Below, piece by piece: positions 46,498 to 54,328 of a stretch of DNA of 64,000 bases; within the stretch, counting starts at the first letter, position 1, and each line of letters opens with the position of its first letter. Under the pieces are notes generated by a model that was not told the DNA's origin, made no database searches, and saw only the letters and a program-made list of their open reading frames with translations. A program made the translations under genes and the position numbers. Origin of the DNA: Phycisphaerales bacterium (GTDB taxonomy: Bacteria > Planctomycetota > Phycisphaerae > Phycisphaerales > SM1A02); the NCBI GenBank assembly GCA_030748455.1, contig JASMLY010000059.1, positions 15,151-79,150 on the forward strand, in the 5' to 3' direction.

Positions 46498-48518
46498 GAA
46501 CGAATCTCTGCCCCTAGATCACTAGTTAAACTTTCTACCACCTTTTTAGAGGGCGGGTCCACCTCTTCATGCGTTAGGGTTCGTTGCTCGTCACGGAAAC
46601 GCAGTCGCAAAGTGAGGGATTTCTTTCCAGACTCGATGCCTTTACCTCGAAAAACAGTGACAAACTCAATAGCTTCAAGCCACGGCAATTCAAGAGATTC
46701 GATCGTGTTGTGAACTTGAGCCCACGAAACTTCTTCTTGAACAACCGCAGAAATATCCCGTTCGATGGCTGGTTGGGAAGGCAATGCTTTTGAGACCGCA
46801 ACTGGTGGGTACGACGAGAATAATTCGCTCAACTGTAATTGTGCAACGTGGATGGTGTTGGGAACATCCCACTGCTTTTGAACAGATGTTGCCAAGCGGC
46901 CGACTGTACCAACGTGTTTTCCATTAAAAGAAACCTTGCCAGCAGGCTCTAGCCAAGTGATATTTTCGTTGTTACATACTTCAACAGTTGTTGTTGCAGT
47001 AAGCACTTGGCAGATGCGATCAAGGATGGATCGCATCTCACCAATTCCATCATCTTCCTTTGCATCAATAAGAAGAGCAAGGTCGACATGCTCTTCGTGT
47101 TGATCGCCAACAAGTTTAAACACGGATCCAAGTTCTGCGATGCGTAGTTCTTTCACACCGTTGTCATCGTTATGTTTTCGAACGCGTAGCAAACTTGGAA
47201 CGATCGAAGGTCGAAGTACTGGTTCAGCAGCAGCACGGCTATCTTGTAGAAGGAGCGGAGATTCGCCATCAGCAATAAATGGAGTCGCTGCATCAATACT
47301 GACAAGGGAGTGTGTGATACATTCAATAAAGTTCATACCTGCAAGAGTGTTGAGGACAGCTTGGCGTCCAGCAGCTTCACCGCCACTTCGCGGTACACAA
47401 ACTTCAACCCCATCTGCAACCCTGATGTTTTCGTACCCATGTACACGGCCGACCTCTTCAACAAGATCAATCTCGCGGGTGATATCACCTCGAAAGTAGG
47501 GGACAGTACATGCGAGTACTCCTTCATCACATGAAACGTCAAAGCCCAATCGTTGCAAGCCGCTAACCATTTCATCTTCGGAAACATCGACGCCAAGTTT
47601 TTGCGTGCAAAACGCAGATCGCATAGAGACAGTACTTGGTGTTGGAAGTTCTTTCCCATCGGAAAGTGTTCCATCACAGAGTGTTCCACTACTCACATCA
47701 AGCAAAATTCGTGCAAGTCGATTTGACGCGAGTTCTATTTGTATTGGATTAACACCACGTTCAAAACGAAAACTCGAATCGCTTGCGATGTTGTGCCTGC
47801 GGCTAGTTTCTCGAACGGTAACGGGATCGAACGTTGCACTTTCAATGAGTAAGTTTGTCGTTTCAGAGGTTACCGCAGAATCAGCTCCACCTTTTACACC
47901 AGCAAGTGCAATTGGTTTTTCAGCGTCTGCGATGACAAGATCATTTGATGTAAGTTTGATTTCTTTTGCATCTTCGCCAAGTGGTAAAAAGGCCTCACCA
48001 TCTTTCGCCATGCGCACGATGATTTTTCCACCTGCAACTTTGTCGAGGTCAAACACATGTGTGGGTTGACCAAGTTCGAACAACACGAAGTTCGTTGCGT
48101 CAACAATTGCATTTCTTGGAACATCGCCTCGATCTTCGATTCGAGTACGAAGCCATTGGGGCGAGTCGGTGACAGAAGCACCTTGGATGACTCTCGCGGT
48201 GTATAGTGGGCACCGATCAGGCTCTTCATTTTGTATTGCGATGAGTTCAGAAGCAGGGCGACTATTTGTTTCAGGTGGTTGGCAAGGTGGGGGGACAAGT
48301 TCGTTTCCGGTTCTAGCAGAAATTTCTCTTGCAAGTCCAACGTGGCAAGTGCAATCACCTCGGTTTGAAGTCATCTCAAAATCCTGCCGTATGTCTCCAG
48401 AATCGAGTTCTTCAGTGCCTTCAAGGGGAAAACCAGCGGCGGTGAGCAGTTCAGCTTGCTCCTGAGCCGAGAGTTTCTCAGAGAGATAGTCATTGATCCA
48501 ATTGTGAGTTACCAACAT
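46494..48518 (-). CDS. pheT: Phenylalanyl-tRNA synthetase beta subunit, short form
   Basis: 674 residues, against about 800 in E. coli. It begins MLVTHNWINDYLSEK, then goes directly from EGTEELDSGDIRQDFEMTSN to RGDCTCHVGLAREIS, so the EMAP/OB tRNA-binding (B2) insertion of about 110-120 residues is missing. B3/B4 editing (about 80-270), B5, the catalytic-like core, and a C-terminal ferredoxin-fold anticodon-binding domain (KSLTLRLRFRDEQRTLT) remain. The alpha subunit gene is not in the window. Coupled to fchA downstream. Confidence 0.94.
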   Translation of the reverse strand: MLVTHNWINDYLSEKLSAQEQAELLTAAGFPLEGTEELDSGDIRQDFEMTSNRGDCTCHVGLAREISARTGNELVPPPCQPPETNSRPASELIAIQNEEPDRCPLYTARVIQGASVTDSPQWLRTRIEDRGDVPRNAIVDATNFVLFELGQPTHVFDLDKVAGGKIIVRMAKDGEAFLPLGEDAKEIKLTSNDLVIADAEKPIALAGVKGGADSAVTSETTNLLIESATFDPVTVRETSRRHNIASDSSFRFERGVNPIQIELASNRLARILLDVSSGTLCDGTLSDGKELPTPSTVSMRSAFCTQKLGVDVSEDEMVSGLQRLGFDVSCDEGVLACTVPYFRGDITREIDLVEEVGRVHGYENIRVADGVEVCVPRSGGEAAGRQAVLNTLAGMNFIECITHSLVSIDAATPFIADGESPLLLQDSRAAAEPVLRPSIVPSLLRVRKHNDDNGVKELRIAELGSVFKLVGDQHEEHVDLALLIDAKEDDGIGEMRSILDRICQVLTATTTVEVCNNENITWLEPAGKVSFNGKHVGTVGRLATSVQKQWDVPNTIHVAQLQLSELFSSYPPVAVSKALPSQPAIERDISAVVQEEVSWAQVHNTIESLELPWLEAIEFVTVFRGKGIESGKKSLTLRLRFRDEQRTLTHEEVDPPSKKVVESLTSDLGAEIRS

Positions 48519-48522
48519 GCGT

Positions 48523-48540
48523 GCAGAATAGCTATTCTGC
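48523..48540. promoter_or_regulatory. 18-bp perfect palindrome between divergent starts
   Basis: GCAGAATAGCTATTCTGC is exactly self-complementary and fills most of the 27 bases between the pheT start (48518) and the lipoprotein ATG (48546). It is an operator-like site for a dimeric DNA-binding protein, or an mRNA hairpin. There is too little room for two ordinary promoters, so at least one must lie inside a coding region. Confidence 0.55.
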
Positions 48541-48545
48541 GTGGA

Positions 48546-49133
48546 ATGAGATGGATATTTTTAATGATTGTGCCCGTTCTTTTGGTAGCGTGCAAAACCC
48601 AGCCACCCGTAACCGACCCACTCGCGATTGCTCCAAGCGACTTTTCGCTAGATGTGACGGTTGTGACGAGTGAGCCCCACACGCTCGCCCACATGCGTTC
48701 TTCAAGATATGTGGTGTTTCCTGATGGTTCGCTTCACCATGGTGATGAAGATGGCTGGGGACCAAATACGCTACCGAACAAAACTCGGCACCTGACAAGA
48801 GAACAAGTTGCGATGATTTGGAACCGGCTCGACAAAATGGGAATGGCAAATTCATCCCGTGCGAACGAGACTGTCAATTTTCAATTGCTTCCGAAACCTG
48901 AAGACGGTTCTTGTTACATGATCGCTGTTACTGCAAATGGAGAATATTGGAACTATGTTCGGTACATCGAGCAACAAGACCCCGCTGACCCAGCATTCGA
49001 ATACATCATTCGATTGCTCGCGGGATATGCGTGGGCAACGGATTTGCCAGGCGTAGAAGTGTACGAAGAACCAAACCGTTACGATCTTGGTCCAGACCCT
49101 TATGAACGATACAGAGGCGAAGTGACGGAATGA
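48546..49133 (+). CDS. Predicted lipoprotein of unknown function
   Basis: 195 residues from ATG 48546; the frame is open to 48456 but that part overlaps pheT. The signal MRWIFLMIVPVLLVACKT has a VLLVAC lipobox. The mature part has a VVFPDGSLHHGDEDGW segment and a helical stretch. It ends in an ATGA overlap with the next lipoprotein gene. No family recognised; the two may form a pair. Confidence 0.72.
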   Translation: MRWIFLMIVPVLLVACKTQPPVTDPLAIAPSDFSLDVTVVTSEPHTLAHMRSSRYVVFPDGSLHHGDEDGWGPNTLPNKTRHLTREQVAMIWNRLDKMGMANSSRANETVNFQLLPKPEDGSCYMIAVTANGEYWNYVRYIEQQDPADPAFEYIIRLLAGYAWATDLPGVEVYEEPNRYDLGPDPYERYRGEVTE

Positions 49134-49597
49134 AAACACTGTTGTTTCTTTTTTTGATTTTTGTTTGTGGTTGCAACGCAACGCACATACAAGGAACGGA
49201 ACTTAGGCTTGAAATGAATGCACCCCAACAAGCCGTGCTGTTCGTTGTACGCAACGATGAAGTTTCCTATGGCGGGGGTTTGCATGCAGTTGAGAACACG
49301 ACAACTTGGCACGGTTCTATGAACGATTCGCAAAAAACACTGTATGACAAATATATTTCTATGCTTGATACATCTCATGGTTTTACGCAGGAAGGTGTCG
49401 GAAAGTACACGATTTGCATTAAAAAAGATTTTGAACAAAAAAAACTTGTGTTGCCGCTCACTGACAAGACAGCAACAAAAATGTACGATTTACTTATGAA
49501 AGTTGCAGATGCACGATTGAACGCAACGCTTGATGCACTGCCAAAACCAAGTGTAGATGCGCTGTTACAAAACAGGGGGTTGGGTGAAACTCAATGA
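49130..49597 (+). CDS. Predicted lipoprotein of unknown function
   Basis: 155 residues. The signal MKTLLFLFLIFVCGCNA has a VCGC lipobox at residues 12-15. The mature domain has SYGGGLHAVENTTTW and looks like a small alpha/beta fold. Its layout parallels the preceding lipoprotein (a strand with GG, then a helix starting QKTLYDKYISML), so the two may be diverged paralogues. Its stop overlaps the carbonic anhydrase start (ATGA). Confidence 0.72.
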   Translation: MKTLLFLFLIFVCGCNATHIQGTELRLEMNAPQQAVLFVVRNDEVSYGGGLHAVENTTTWHGSMNDSQKTLYDKYISMLDTSHGFTQEGVGKYTICIKKDFEQKKLVLPLTDKTATKMYDLLMKVADARLNATLDALPKPSVDALLQNRGLGETQ

Positions 49598-50136
49598 ACC
49601 ATTTAGAAAAACTACTTGCTGGAAACGCTCGATTCATTTCACAAAAAACCGAAGCTGTGAACTCAACAAAGTTGCGTGCTCAATTGGCAACTGGGCAATC
49701 ACCTTTTGCAGCCATTCTATGTTGTGCTGATTCAAGAATCGCCCCTGAGATCGTGTTTGACCAACCGCTTGGAGAACTCTTCGTCTGTCGTGTTGCAGGA
49801 AATGTGCCCACGCCAGAAATTATTGAAAGTCTTGAATATGCAGTCGGGCATCTCGGAGTTCAGCTCATCGTGGTTGCTGGGCACGCTTCGTGTGGTGCGG
49901 TGACGGCTGCGTTTGAAAGCGATCACCCCCAAGGATTGTTTAGTCAAATTGCACTCTCACCTACTCCCAACTTAGATGAATCAATTGCGCATAATGCAAC
50001 ACAAGGCGCGAAAACAATTCTAGATCAATCACCCCTTATTTTAGAGGCAGTCGAATCAGGAAACGCAACAGTAGTTTCAGGTGTGCAAGATATTGCTTCT
50101 GGTACGTTCACCGTGCTTGATCGTTATCAAAAATAG
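49594..50136 (+). CDS. Beta-carbonic anhydrase
   Basis: 180 residues. Zinc ligands in LCCADSRIAPEI (CxDSR) and VAGHASCGAVTAA (HxxC), with AGN at VCRVAGNVPTPE. It interconverts CO2 and bicarbonate. It is short for the family (about 200-220) but the active-site elements are all present. It follows two lipoprotein genes by stop/start overlap. Confidence 0.93.
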   Translation: MNHLEKLLAGNARFISQKTEAVNSTKLRAQLATGQSPFAAILCCADSRIAPEIVFDQPLGELFVCRVAGNVPTPEIIESLEYAVGHLGVQLIVVAGHASCGAVTAAFESDHPQGLFSQIALSPTPNLDESIAHNATQGAKTILDQSPLILEAVESGNATVVSGVQDIASGTFTVLDRYQK

Positions 50137-50169
50137 ACTAACCACGGGTTACGTACATGCATGGGTTTG

Positions 50170-50235
50170 CACGATTCTCGGAGCGAACATGAAAAAGAGG
50201 CAAGCCGTAGGCTTCCCTCTTTGAAGTAGCGCTCC
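50170..50235. repeat. 66-bp direct repeat, copy 1
   Basis: Identical over 66 bases to 50327-50392. It contains the hairpin AAAGAGG-C-AAGCC / GGCTT-C-CCTCTTT with a GTA loop (about 50194-50222), a terminator for minus-strand transcription. Just beyond it, GCAGGACTCG is also shared with the 3' end of tRNA-Arg, so the copy includes part of a tRNA 3' end. Confidence 0.9.
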
Positions 50236-50342
50236 TTTGCAGGACTCGCACTATTTCAATGCGTAGCATTGGAATAGACCGAAAGTCCTGCGGGGTTTGT
50301 TTCAAAGCCCGCAATCGTGGCCTTGCCACGATTCTCGGAGCG
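50229..50342. other. Nested hairpin element between the two repeats, possible structured RNA
   Basis: Four helices occur in about 114 bases. Closing stem CGCTCC (50230-50235) with GGAGCG (50337-50342). A 12-bp stem 50251-50262 with 50266-50277 and loop GTA, extended outward by GCAGGACT (50239-50246) with AGTCCTGC (50284-50291). TGCGGG and TTTG (50289-50299) with CAAA and CCCGCA (50303-50313). AATCGTGGC (50313-50321) with GCCACGATT (50325-50333), loop CTT. The second and third stems compete for three bases. It could be a small RNA downstream of tRNA-Arg, or a mosaic of palindromic repeats. Confidence 0.5.
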
Positions 50343-50392
50343 AACATGAAAAAGAGGCAAGCCGTAGGCTTCCCTCTTTGAAGTAGCGCTCC
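50327..50392. repeat. 66-bp direct repeat, copy 2
   Basis: Identical to 50170-50235. It runs from the right arm of the AATCGTGGC hairpin through the tRNA-Arg terminator to the acceptor end of tRNA-Arg (GCTCC at 50388-50392). The duplication therefore starts inside a functional tRNA gene. Confidence 0.9.
50349..50379 (-). terminator. Intrinsic terminator of tRNA-Arg
   Basis: On the minus strand an imperfect 13-position stem (12 pairs, one C.C mismatch on the plus strand) with a 3-base loop is followed by TTTTT (50349-50353). It begins 7 bases after the mature tRNA end. Confidence 0.85.
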
Positions 50393-50460
50393 GAGCAGGA
50401 CTCGAACCTGCGACCTACGGTTTAGAAGACCGTTGCTCTATCCAGCTGAGCTACCGGAGC
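50387..50460 (-). tRNA. tRNA-Arg (anticodon UCU)
   Basis: On the minus strand: acceptor GCTCCGG with TCGGAGC (one G.U), D-arm GCTCAGCTGGATAGAGC, anticodon stem ACGGT/ACCGT around CTTCTAA with anticodon TCT, T-arm GCAGG TTCGAGT CCTGC. Discriminator G; no encoded CCA. Confidence 0.97.
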
Positions 50461-50524
50461 CAAGGTTGGGCATTGTACGCGAGTCCTTGTATCATGCCCA
50501 ATTACGACCATCCTTTTGGTCGTC

Positions 50525-50597
50525 GGGCCGGTAGCTCAGCGGTTAGAGCTAACGACTCATAATCGTTCGGTCCCCGGTTCGAATCCGGGCCGGCCCA
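50525..50597 (+). tRNA. tRNA-Met (anticodon CAU), elongator-type
   Basis: 73 nt. Acceptor GGGCCGG with CCGGCCC, D-arm GCTCAGCGGTTAGAGC, anticodon stem AACGA/TCGTT around CTCATAA, T-arm CCCGG TTCGAAT CCGGG, discriminator A. Fully paired position 1 and lack of three G-C pairs in the anticodon stem argue against the initiator. A tRNA-Ile with lysidine is the alternative, but the acceptor resembles elongator Met. Confidence 0.9.
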
Positions 50598-50634
50598 TTA
50601 CAACCGCTTCGTTGCTGCCATTTGAGGGTTTACT

Positions 50635-51432
50635 ATCAAGACGAAACACAAACACTTTGGATTCTCACTCATCGGACTGCTCATCTCACTTGTGTGCATT
50701 GTTGTTCTATCAGCAATCATGATGCGTTCTATGAATACAACGATTACGGGAAATGGTGAGGCAACACCGCAATCTGTGTGGGGCATGCAAAACCAGATTC
50801 AACTCCAAACGATCGTGCAATCACTTATCGCAGATTCGTTTGGTCGAAACAATGATTTTTTAGTACCAAGTGATTTGTCTGGTAGTTTGGACGTTTCGGA
50901 AAACACATCAGCAAATTTCTGGTCTGCAATAATTGCGCAAAACATCGCCACTCCAGAACTACTCATTGCCAAAGGAGACAACGGTTGGGTGGAAGAGGCT
51001 TCGTATAGTTGGCGAGCAATCAACACGCATGAGGGTCAACATTGGGACCCAAATTTTTCTGTTAATTTCAACACAATGTCAAATGTTTCGTATGCGCACA
51101 TGCCACTCTATGGCGATCGTCTGAAACGATGGTGGCGAAACGACGCACGGGGTGTTTTTCCAATCATAGGAAACAGGGGTCCTCGCGGGGGTCAAGCCCA
51201 AACGGACTCATTTACATTAGATGGGGATGGGCAATGGCGCGGCTGGGTTTGTTACAGCGATGGCTCGATCAAGTGGCAAGAACAAACAGAGACGCCAATT
51301 AAATGGTCGCGATCAGATAGTGCGGGGAACGATAATTTGTTCATTCTTGAAGGTGGTGACAACAAAGATGACGCGATGTTGGGTGTCACTTCCGAGATGA
51401 CCGAAGATGGCCCTGTTTTTATCTGGGATTAA
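50635..51432 (+). CDS. Type IV pilin-like (pseudopilin) protein with non-ATG start
   Basis: 265 residues if read from ATC 50635. The N-terminus then is a short basic leader KTKHKHFG followed by FSLIGLLISLVCIVVLSA, the classical prepilin form, with Gly instead of the usual Glu at position 5. No ATG, GTG or TTG lies upstream in frame (TGA at 50623); the first canonical start is GTG 50692, which would cut off the signal. GAGGG at 50624-50628 is well spaced for ATC 50635. The C-terminal domain is Trp/Gly-rich. It may be part of a type II secretion or type IV pilus-like system. Confidence 0.6.
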   Translation: MKTKHKHFGFSLIGLLISLVCIVVLSAIMMRSMNTTITGNGEATPQSVWGMQNQIQLQTIVQSLIADSFGRNNDFLVPSDLSGSLDVSENTSANFWSAIIAQNIATPELLIAKGDNGWVEEASYSWRAINTHEGQHWDPNFSVNFNTMSNVSYAHMPLYGDRLKRWWRNDARGVFPIIGNRGPRGGQAQTDSFTLDGDGQWRGWVCYSDGSIKWQEQTETPIKWSRSDSAGNDNLFILEGGDNKDDAMLGVTSEMTEDGPVFIWD

Positions 51433-51449
51433 ACGAACCGCGGGTAAGT

Positions 51450-53384
51450 TTATGTAATGTGCTGAAGCCCATTGGTGGCATCGTCGATCAGCTGTTTCGC
51501 AGAAATACCACTACCAACAGCCCGTTTCATCCAGAGGTCAGGAGTCAAGCGACCAATCGAACAGATCCGTTTTGTTTCAGCAGCTAAATCTTTACCTCGC
51601 ATGTGAGATTTGATTTGATGGCTGATGACGTGACCAATTGTGTAATCAGCTAGGTAGAGTGGATACCCAATCATGTGTTGATATGCCGCGAGAATGTGAT
51701 AAGGATCTTCACCAAATTGATCTTTGAAATAGTTGTCCCACACATCATCTGCAATTGATAGCATTTGATCGCGTAACTGTTCTGGAGTTGCTTCAGGGTT
51801 TTTGTATAACCATCGCCATGTGTAAAGTTCAACGAGTGAAGGTCCAGCTATTTGGCACGCAGCAAGCAATCCTTCAACAGAAGCATATGCGAATGATTTT
51901 TCTTCATCATCTTCGAGAATGCCAACAACCTCTCTCGCTTTGTTTTGATACAGAAACGCAAATGCTTCTGTGCACGCAGTGTTTGGGACATTACGAAGTA
52001 ATGGTCGTGGAACAAAATGAGTTGAAATTAATTGTTCTACATTGTGACCAAGTTCATGCATAGCAGTATCAAACCCGTCCCAGCCTAGGCGATCATCTAG
52101 CCTGTTCGTACGAAGCCACGCGTGGTATTCAGGAATACCCGGCCGCATCGCATGACCAGCACCTCTAGCTATTTCTACGGTAACTCTTGTACCTAAAAAT
52201 ACAGCATCTTCGTCGGAATATCCAAGCCCTCGTAGCACCTCTGGTAACTTGTCTTGAAACACATGTTCATCTTGAAACATCGCGGTGACTTTTGCATCAA
52301 GTTCAGCTGCACTTCCTGATTCACCAAGATCTTCGAGATAAATATCAAACGATTCGAGCGGTCTGCCAAGTTTTTTGGACATACGGTTCGCGATGTCTTT
52401 TCGAACGGGAGCCTCAAGCAATTCGATCATCAGTGCTTCAACTGCCTCTTCGGGGATTTCTCGTTCTAACTCGAACTTTCGGGCAATTGCAGTTGGGTGT
52501 TCATCAAAATATTTGTCGTACTCGTTTGCAACAGACCTCTGCGAAAGTAACTGTTCGTATCGAACTGGTCCAAGAAGATCACGTGCCTCTTCACCATCGA
52601 TCGTGTTCATCTGTGGATCCCACTTGCCTTCACATGTTGAATTCATCACACTTTTTGGCAGTGTTCCATCGATGTGCCTTCCCATCACCCACGAAAGAGC
52701 ACGCTGTTTGTCAATACCATGTTCTTCGGTGTATCCCGCTTTGATTTCTTCACGAATCAACCAGTGAGCAATCAGTTTGCGATCTTTCTCAAACCATGTT
52801 CTTCCCTCTGTATCAACCATACAGCCGACTGGCACATGAAATTCACTTACAAACATATCTGCATCATGCTCTAACTTTCTCGCCCTATCGTTTACTTCCG
52901 CAGGTACCCGTGGTCCGAACGCCCACCCTGCACGTACTTCAGCCCACTGATCTGTTGACCACGATTCTCCCTCTGCAAGCATTGAAGCAAGGGAAGGTCG
53001 ATCAAAATTAAGAAGAGCAACAAATGCAATTTTTTGTTTGTAAAACTGATCAGAAAGATCAGGGCACGGATCAAACATTGCCATCAAGTTGTCTACTTCT
53101 GGCATTTCATCACCGCGTAGATCAGTCCATCTTCGCAAGTGCCGACCTATTTCATACAGGTGTCCACCGATGCAGCAGAGAGCCTTTTCGTACCTACCGA
53201 GCAACCGTTGTTGATCTGCTTCATCAGCTACAAAATGCTCAATACAAAATGCTTTGAATGCTGCTTCATCTCCATCTGTTTCCTGCCAGCGATTTGCCAC
53301 TCGAGTGACACCCGCTTCAGCTCTTGGATGATTGATTGCGTCAATAGTTTCTTTAACAGGTAATGTTTTCATGGAGTGCATCAT
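51450..53384 (-). CDS. Zinc metallopeptidase of the HExxH (M3-like) type
   Basis: 644 residues; ATG 53384, or ATG 53372 (MKTLPVKETIDA), both close together. Mostly helical, with the zinc motif TAMHELGHNVEQL near residue 437 and a third-ligand candidate E in NTACTEAFAFLYQ about 35 residues later, as in gluzincins of the M3 and M32 kind. No signal peptide, so probably cytoplasmic peptide degradation. Assignment to M3 is by overall layout only. The N-terminus overlaps the end of the phosphatase gene. Confidence 0.75.
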   Translation of the reverse strand: MMHSMKTLPVKETIDAINHPRAEAGVTRVANRWQETDGDEAAFKAFCIEHFVADEADQQRLLGRYEKALCCIGGHLYEIGRHLRRWTDLRGDEMPEVDNLMAMFDPCPDLSDQFYKQKIAFVALLNFDRPSLASMLAEGESWSTDQWAEVRAGWAFGPRVPAEVNDRARKLEHDADMFVSEFHVPVGCMVDTEGRTWFEKDRKLIAHWLIREEIKAGYTEEHGIDKQRALSWVMGRHIDGTLPKSVMNSTCEGKWDPQMNTIDGEEARDLLGPVRYEQLLSQRSVANEYDKYFDEHPTAIARKFELEREIPEEAVEALMIELLEAPVRKDIANRMSKKLGRPLESFDIYLEDLGESGSAAELDAKVTAMFQDEHVFQDKLPEVLRGLGYSDEDAVFLGTRVTVEIARGAGHAMRPGIPEYHAWLRTNRLDDRLGWDGFDTAMHELGHNVEQLISTHFVPRPLLRNVPNTACTEAFAFLYQNKAREVVGILEDDEEKSFAYASVEGLLAACQIAGPSLVELYTWRWLYKNPEATPEQLRDQMLSIADDVWDNYFKDQFGEDPYHILAAYQHMIGYPLYLADYTIGHVISHQIKSHMRGKDLAAETKRICSIGRLTPDLWMKRAVGSGISAKQLIDDATNGLQHIT

Positions 53385-54111
53385 AAAGGGATGCGTGAAG
53401 GTTGTGGTTTGATGCTATTCCACCACTTGCGATTGGAGAAAACTTACCCCCTGACTCCTGAATTATTGGAAGCCAAGGAATAATATCCCAAGGGAAAAGG
53501 AGGGGTTCTACAACGGCGTCTACTCGACCAGTACAAAGCAAGAGATACGCAAAGCAATCGCTCCATCCCCGAATGGATCCCGCATGTGTAAGTAACGATT
53601 CATAGAGTTGTTCACTTCCAGTTTCTTTGTAATAATCAAAAGAAGTCGTGCAAATCATCGCATCGTTCAGGTTCTCAACAGAAGAAACCCTTGAAGGGTA
53701 CTGATATGTCACCCCTTCTCCAACGACAGCAGCAATGGTCTCTCCAATTGCAGGGAGGTTCGCAGCACCCGCGAGTACCTTGCCGTTTGATTCAAGACCG
53801 ATCAAGGTTCCAAACAGAGGGACACCTCGAGCGAAAGATGCGGTGCCATCGATAGGGTCAACAACCCATCGGTACCCGCTCGTTCCCTTGATTTCTCCAT
53901 ACTCTTCACCTAGAAACCCATCGTCTGGGAACCGATCGAGAAGCGCGGATCTTGCTCGCATCTCAGCCTCTCGATCCACCTCGGTAACGATGCTTCCATC
54001 TTTTTTAGTATCAAAAGTAAGTTTTTTCTGATGAAAATGGGAAAAAACGAACGATCCTATACCCTCAACCGTACTGTTGAGAGCGCTAATTCTGGCATTT
54101 TGGAGGTCCAT
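53353..54111 (-). CDS. Inositol monophosphatase-family phosphatase
   Basis: 252 residues. Mg-binding motifs SIVTEVDREAE, GEEYGE (instead of GEE/GEES), VVDPIDGTASFARG and the C-terminal FPWDIIPWLPIIQESGG. The variant sequence and lack of other inositol genes fit the histidinol-phosphatase (HisN) or sugar-phosphatase branch as well. It is upstream of the metallopeptidase gene and overlaps it by about 30 bases. Confidence 0.87.
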   Translation of the reverse strand: MDLQNARISALNSTVEGIGSFVFSHFHQKKLTFDTKKDGSIVTEVDREAEMRARSALLDRFPDDGFLGEEYGEIKGTSGYRWVVDPIDGTASFARGVPLFGTLIGLESNGKVLAGAANLPAIGETIAAVVGEGVTYQYPSRVSSVENLNDAMICTTSFDYYKETGSEQLYESLLTHAGSIRGWSDCFAYLLLCTGRVDAVVEPLLFPWDIIPWLPIIQESGGKFSPIASGGIASNHNLHASLYDALHENITC

Positions 54112-54328
54112 AGTTTGTCATCGTATACCCAATACTGTCCTATAACGACGCCCTGTACGCTGTACAGCCCGCGATTTTGTCGAAAAAATCGATATGGGCG
54201 AAACAGGATACCTAGTTTACCAGTGAATTGTAGGAAACCATTGCCAATACAAGAGTTGGAACTTTTCTCGCTGCGGGTTCGTGGTAGAGTATGGAATGAG
54301 CCCTGGTGGGCAATCAATGGTTGAAGGC

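Noticed and set aside
45851..46525. 224-residue plus-strand frame
   Set aside because: Antisense to fchA; product is Ser-rich with no motif.
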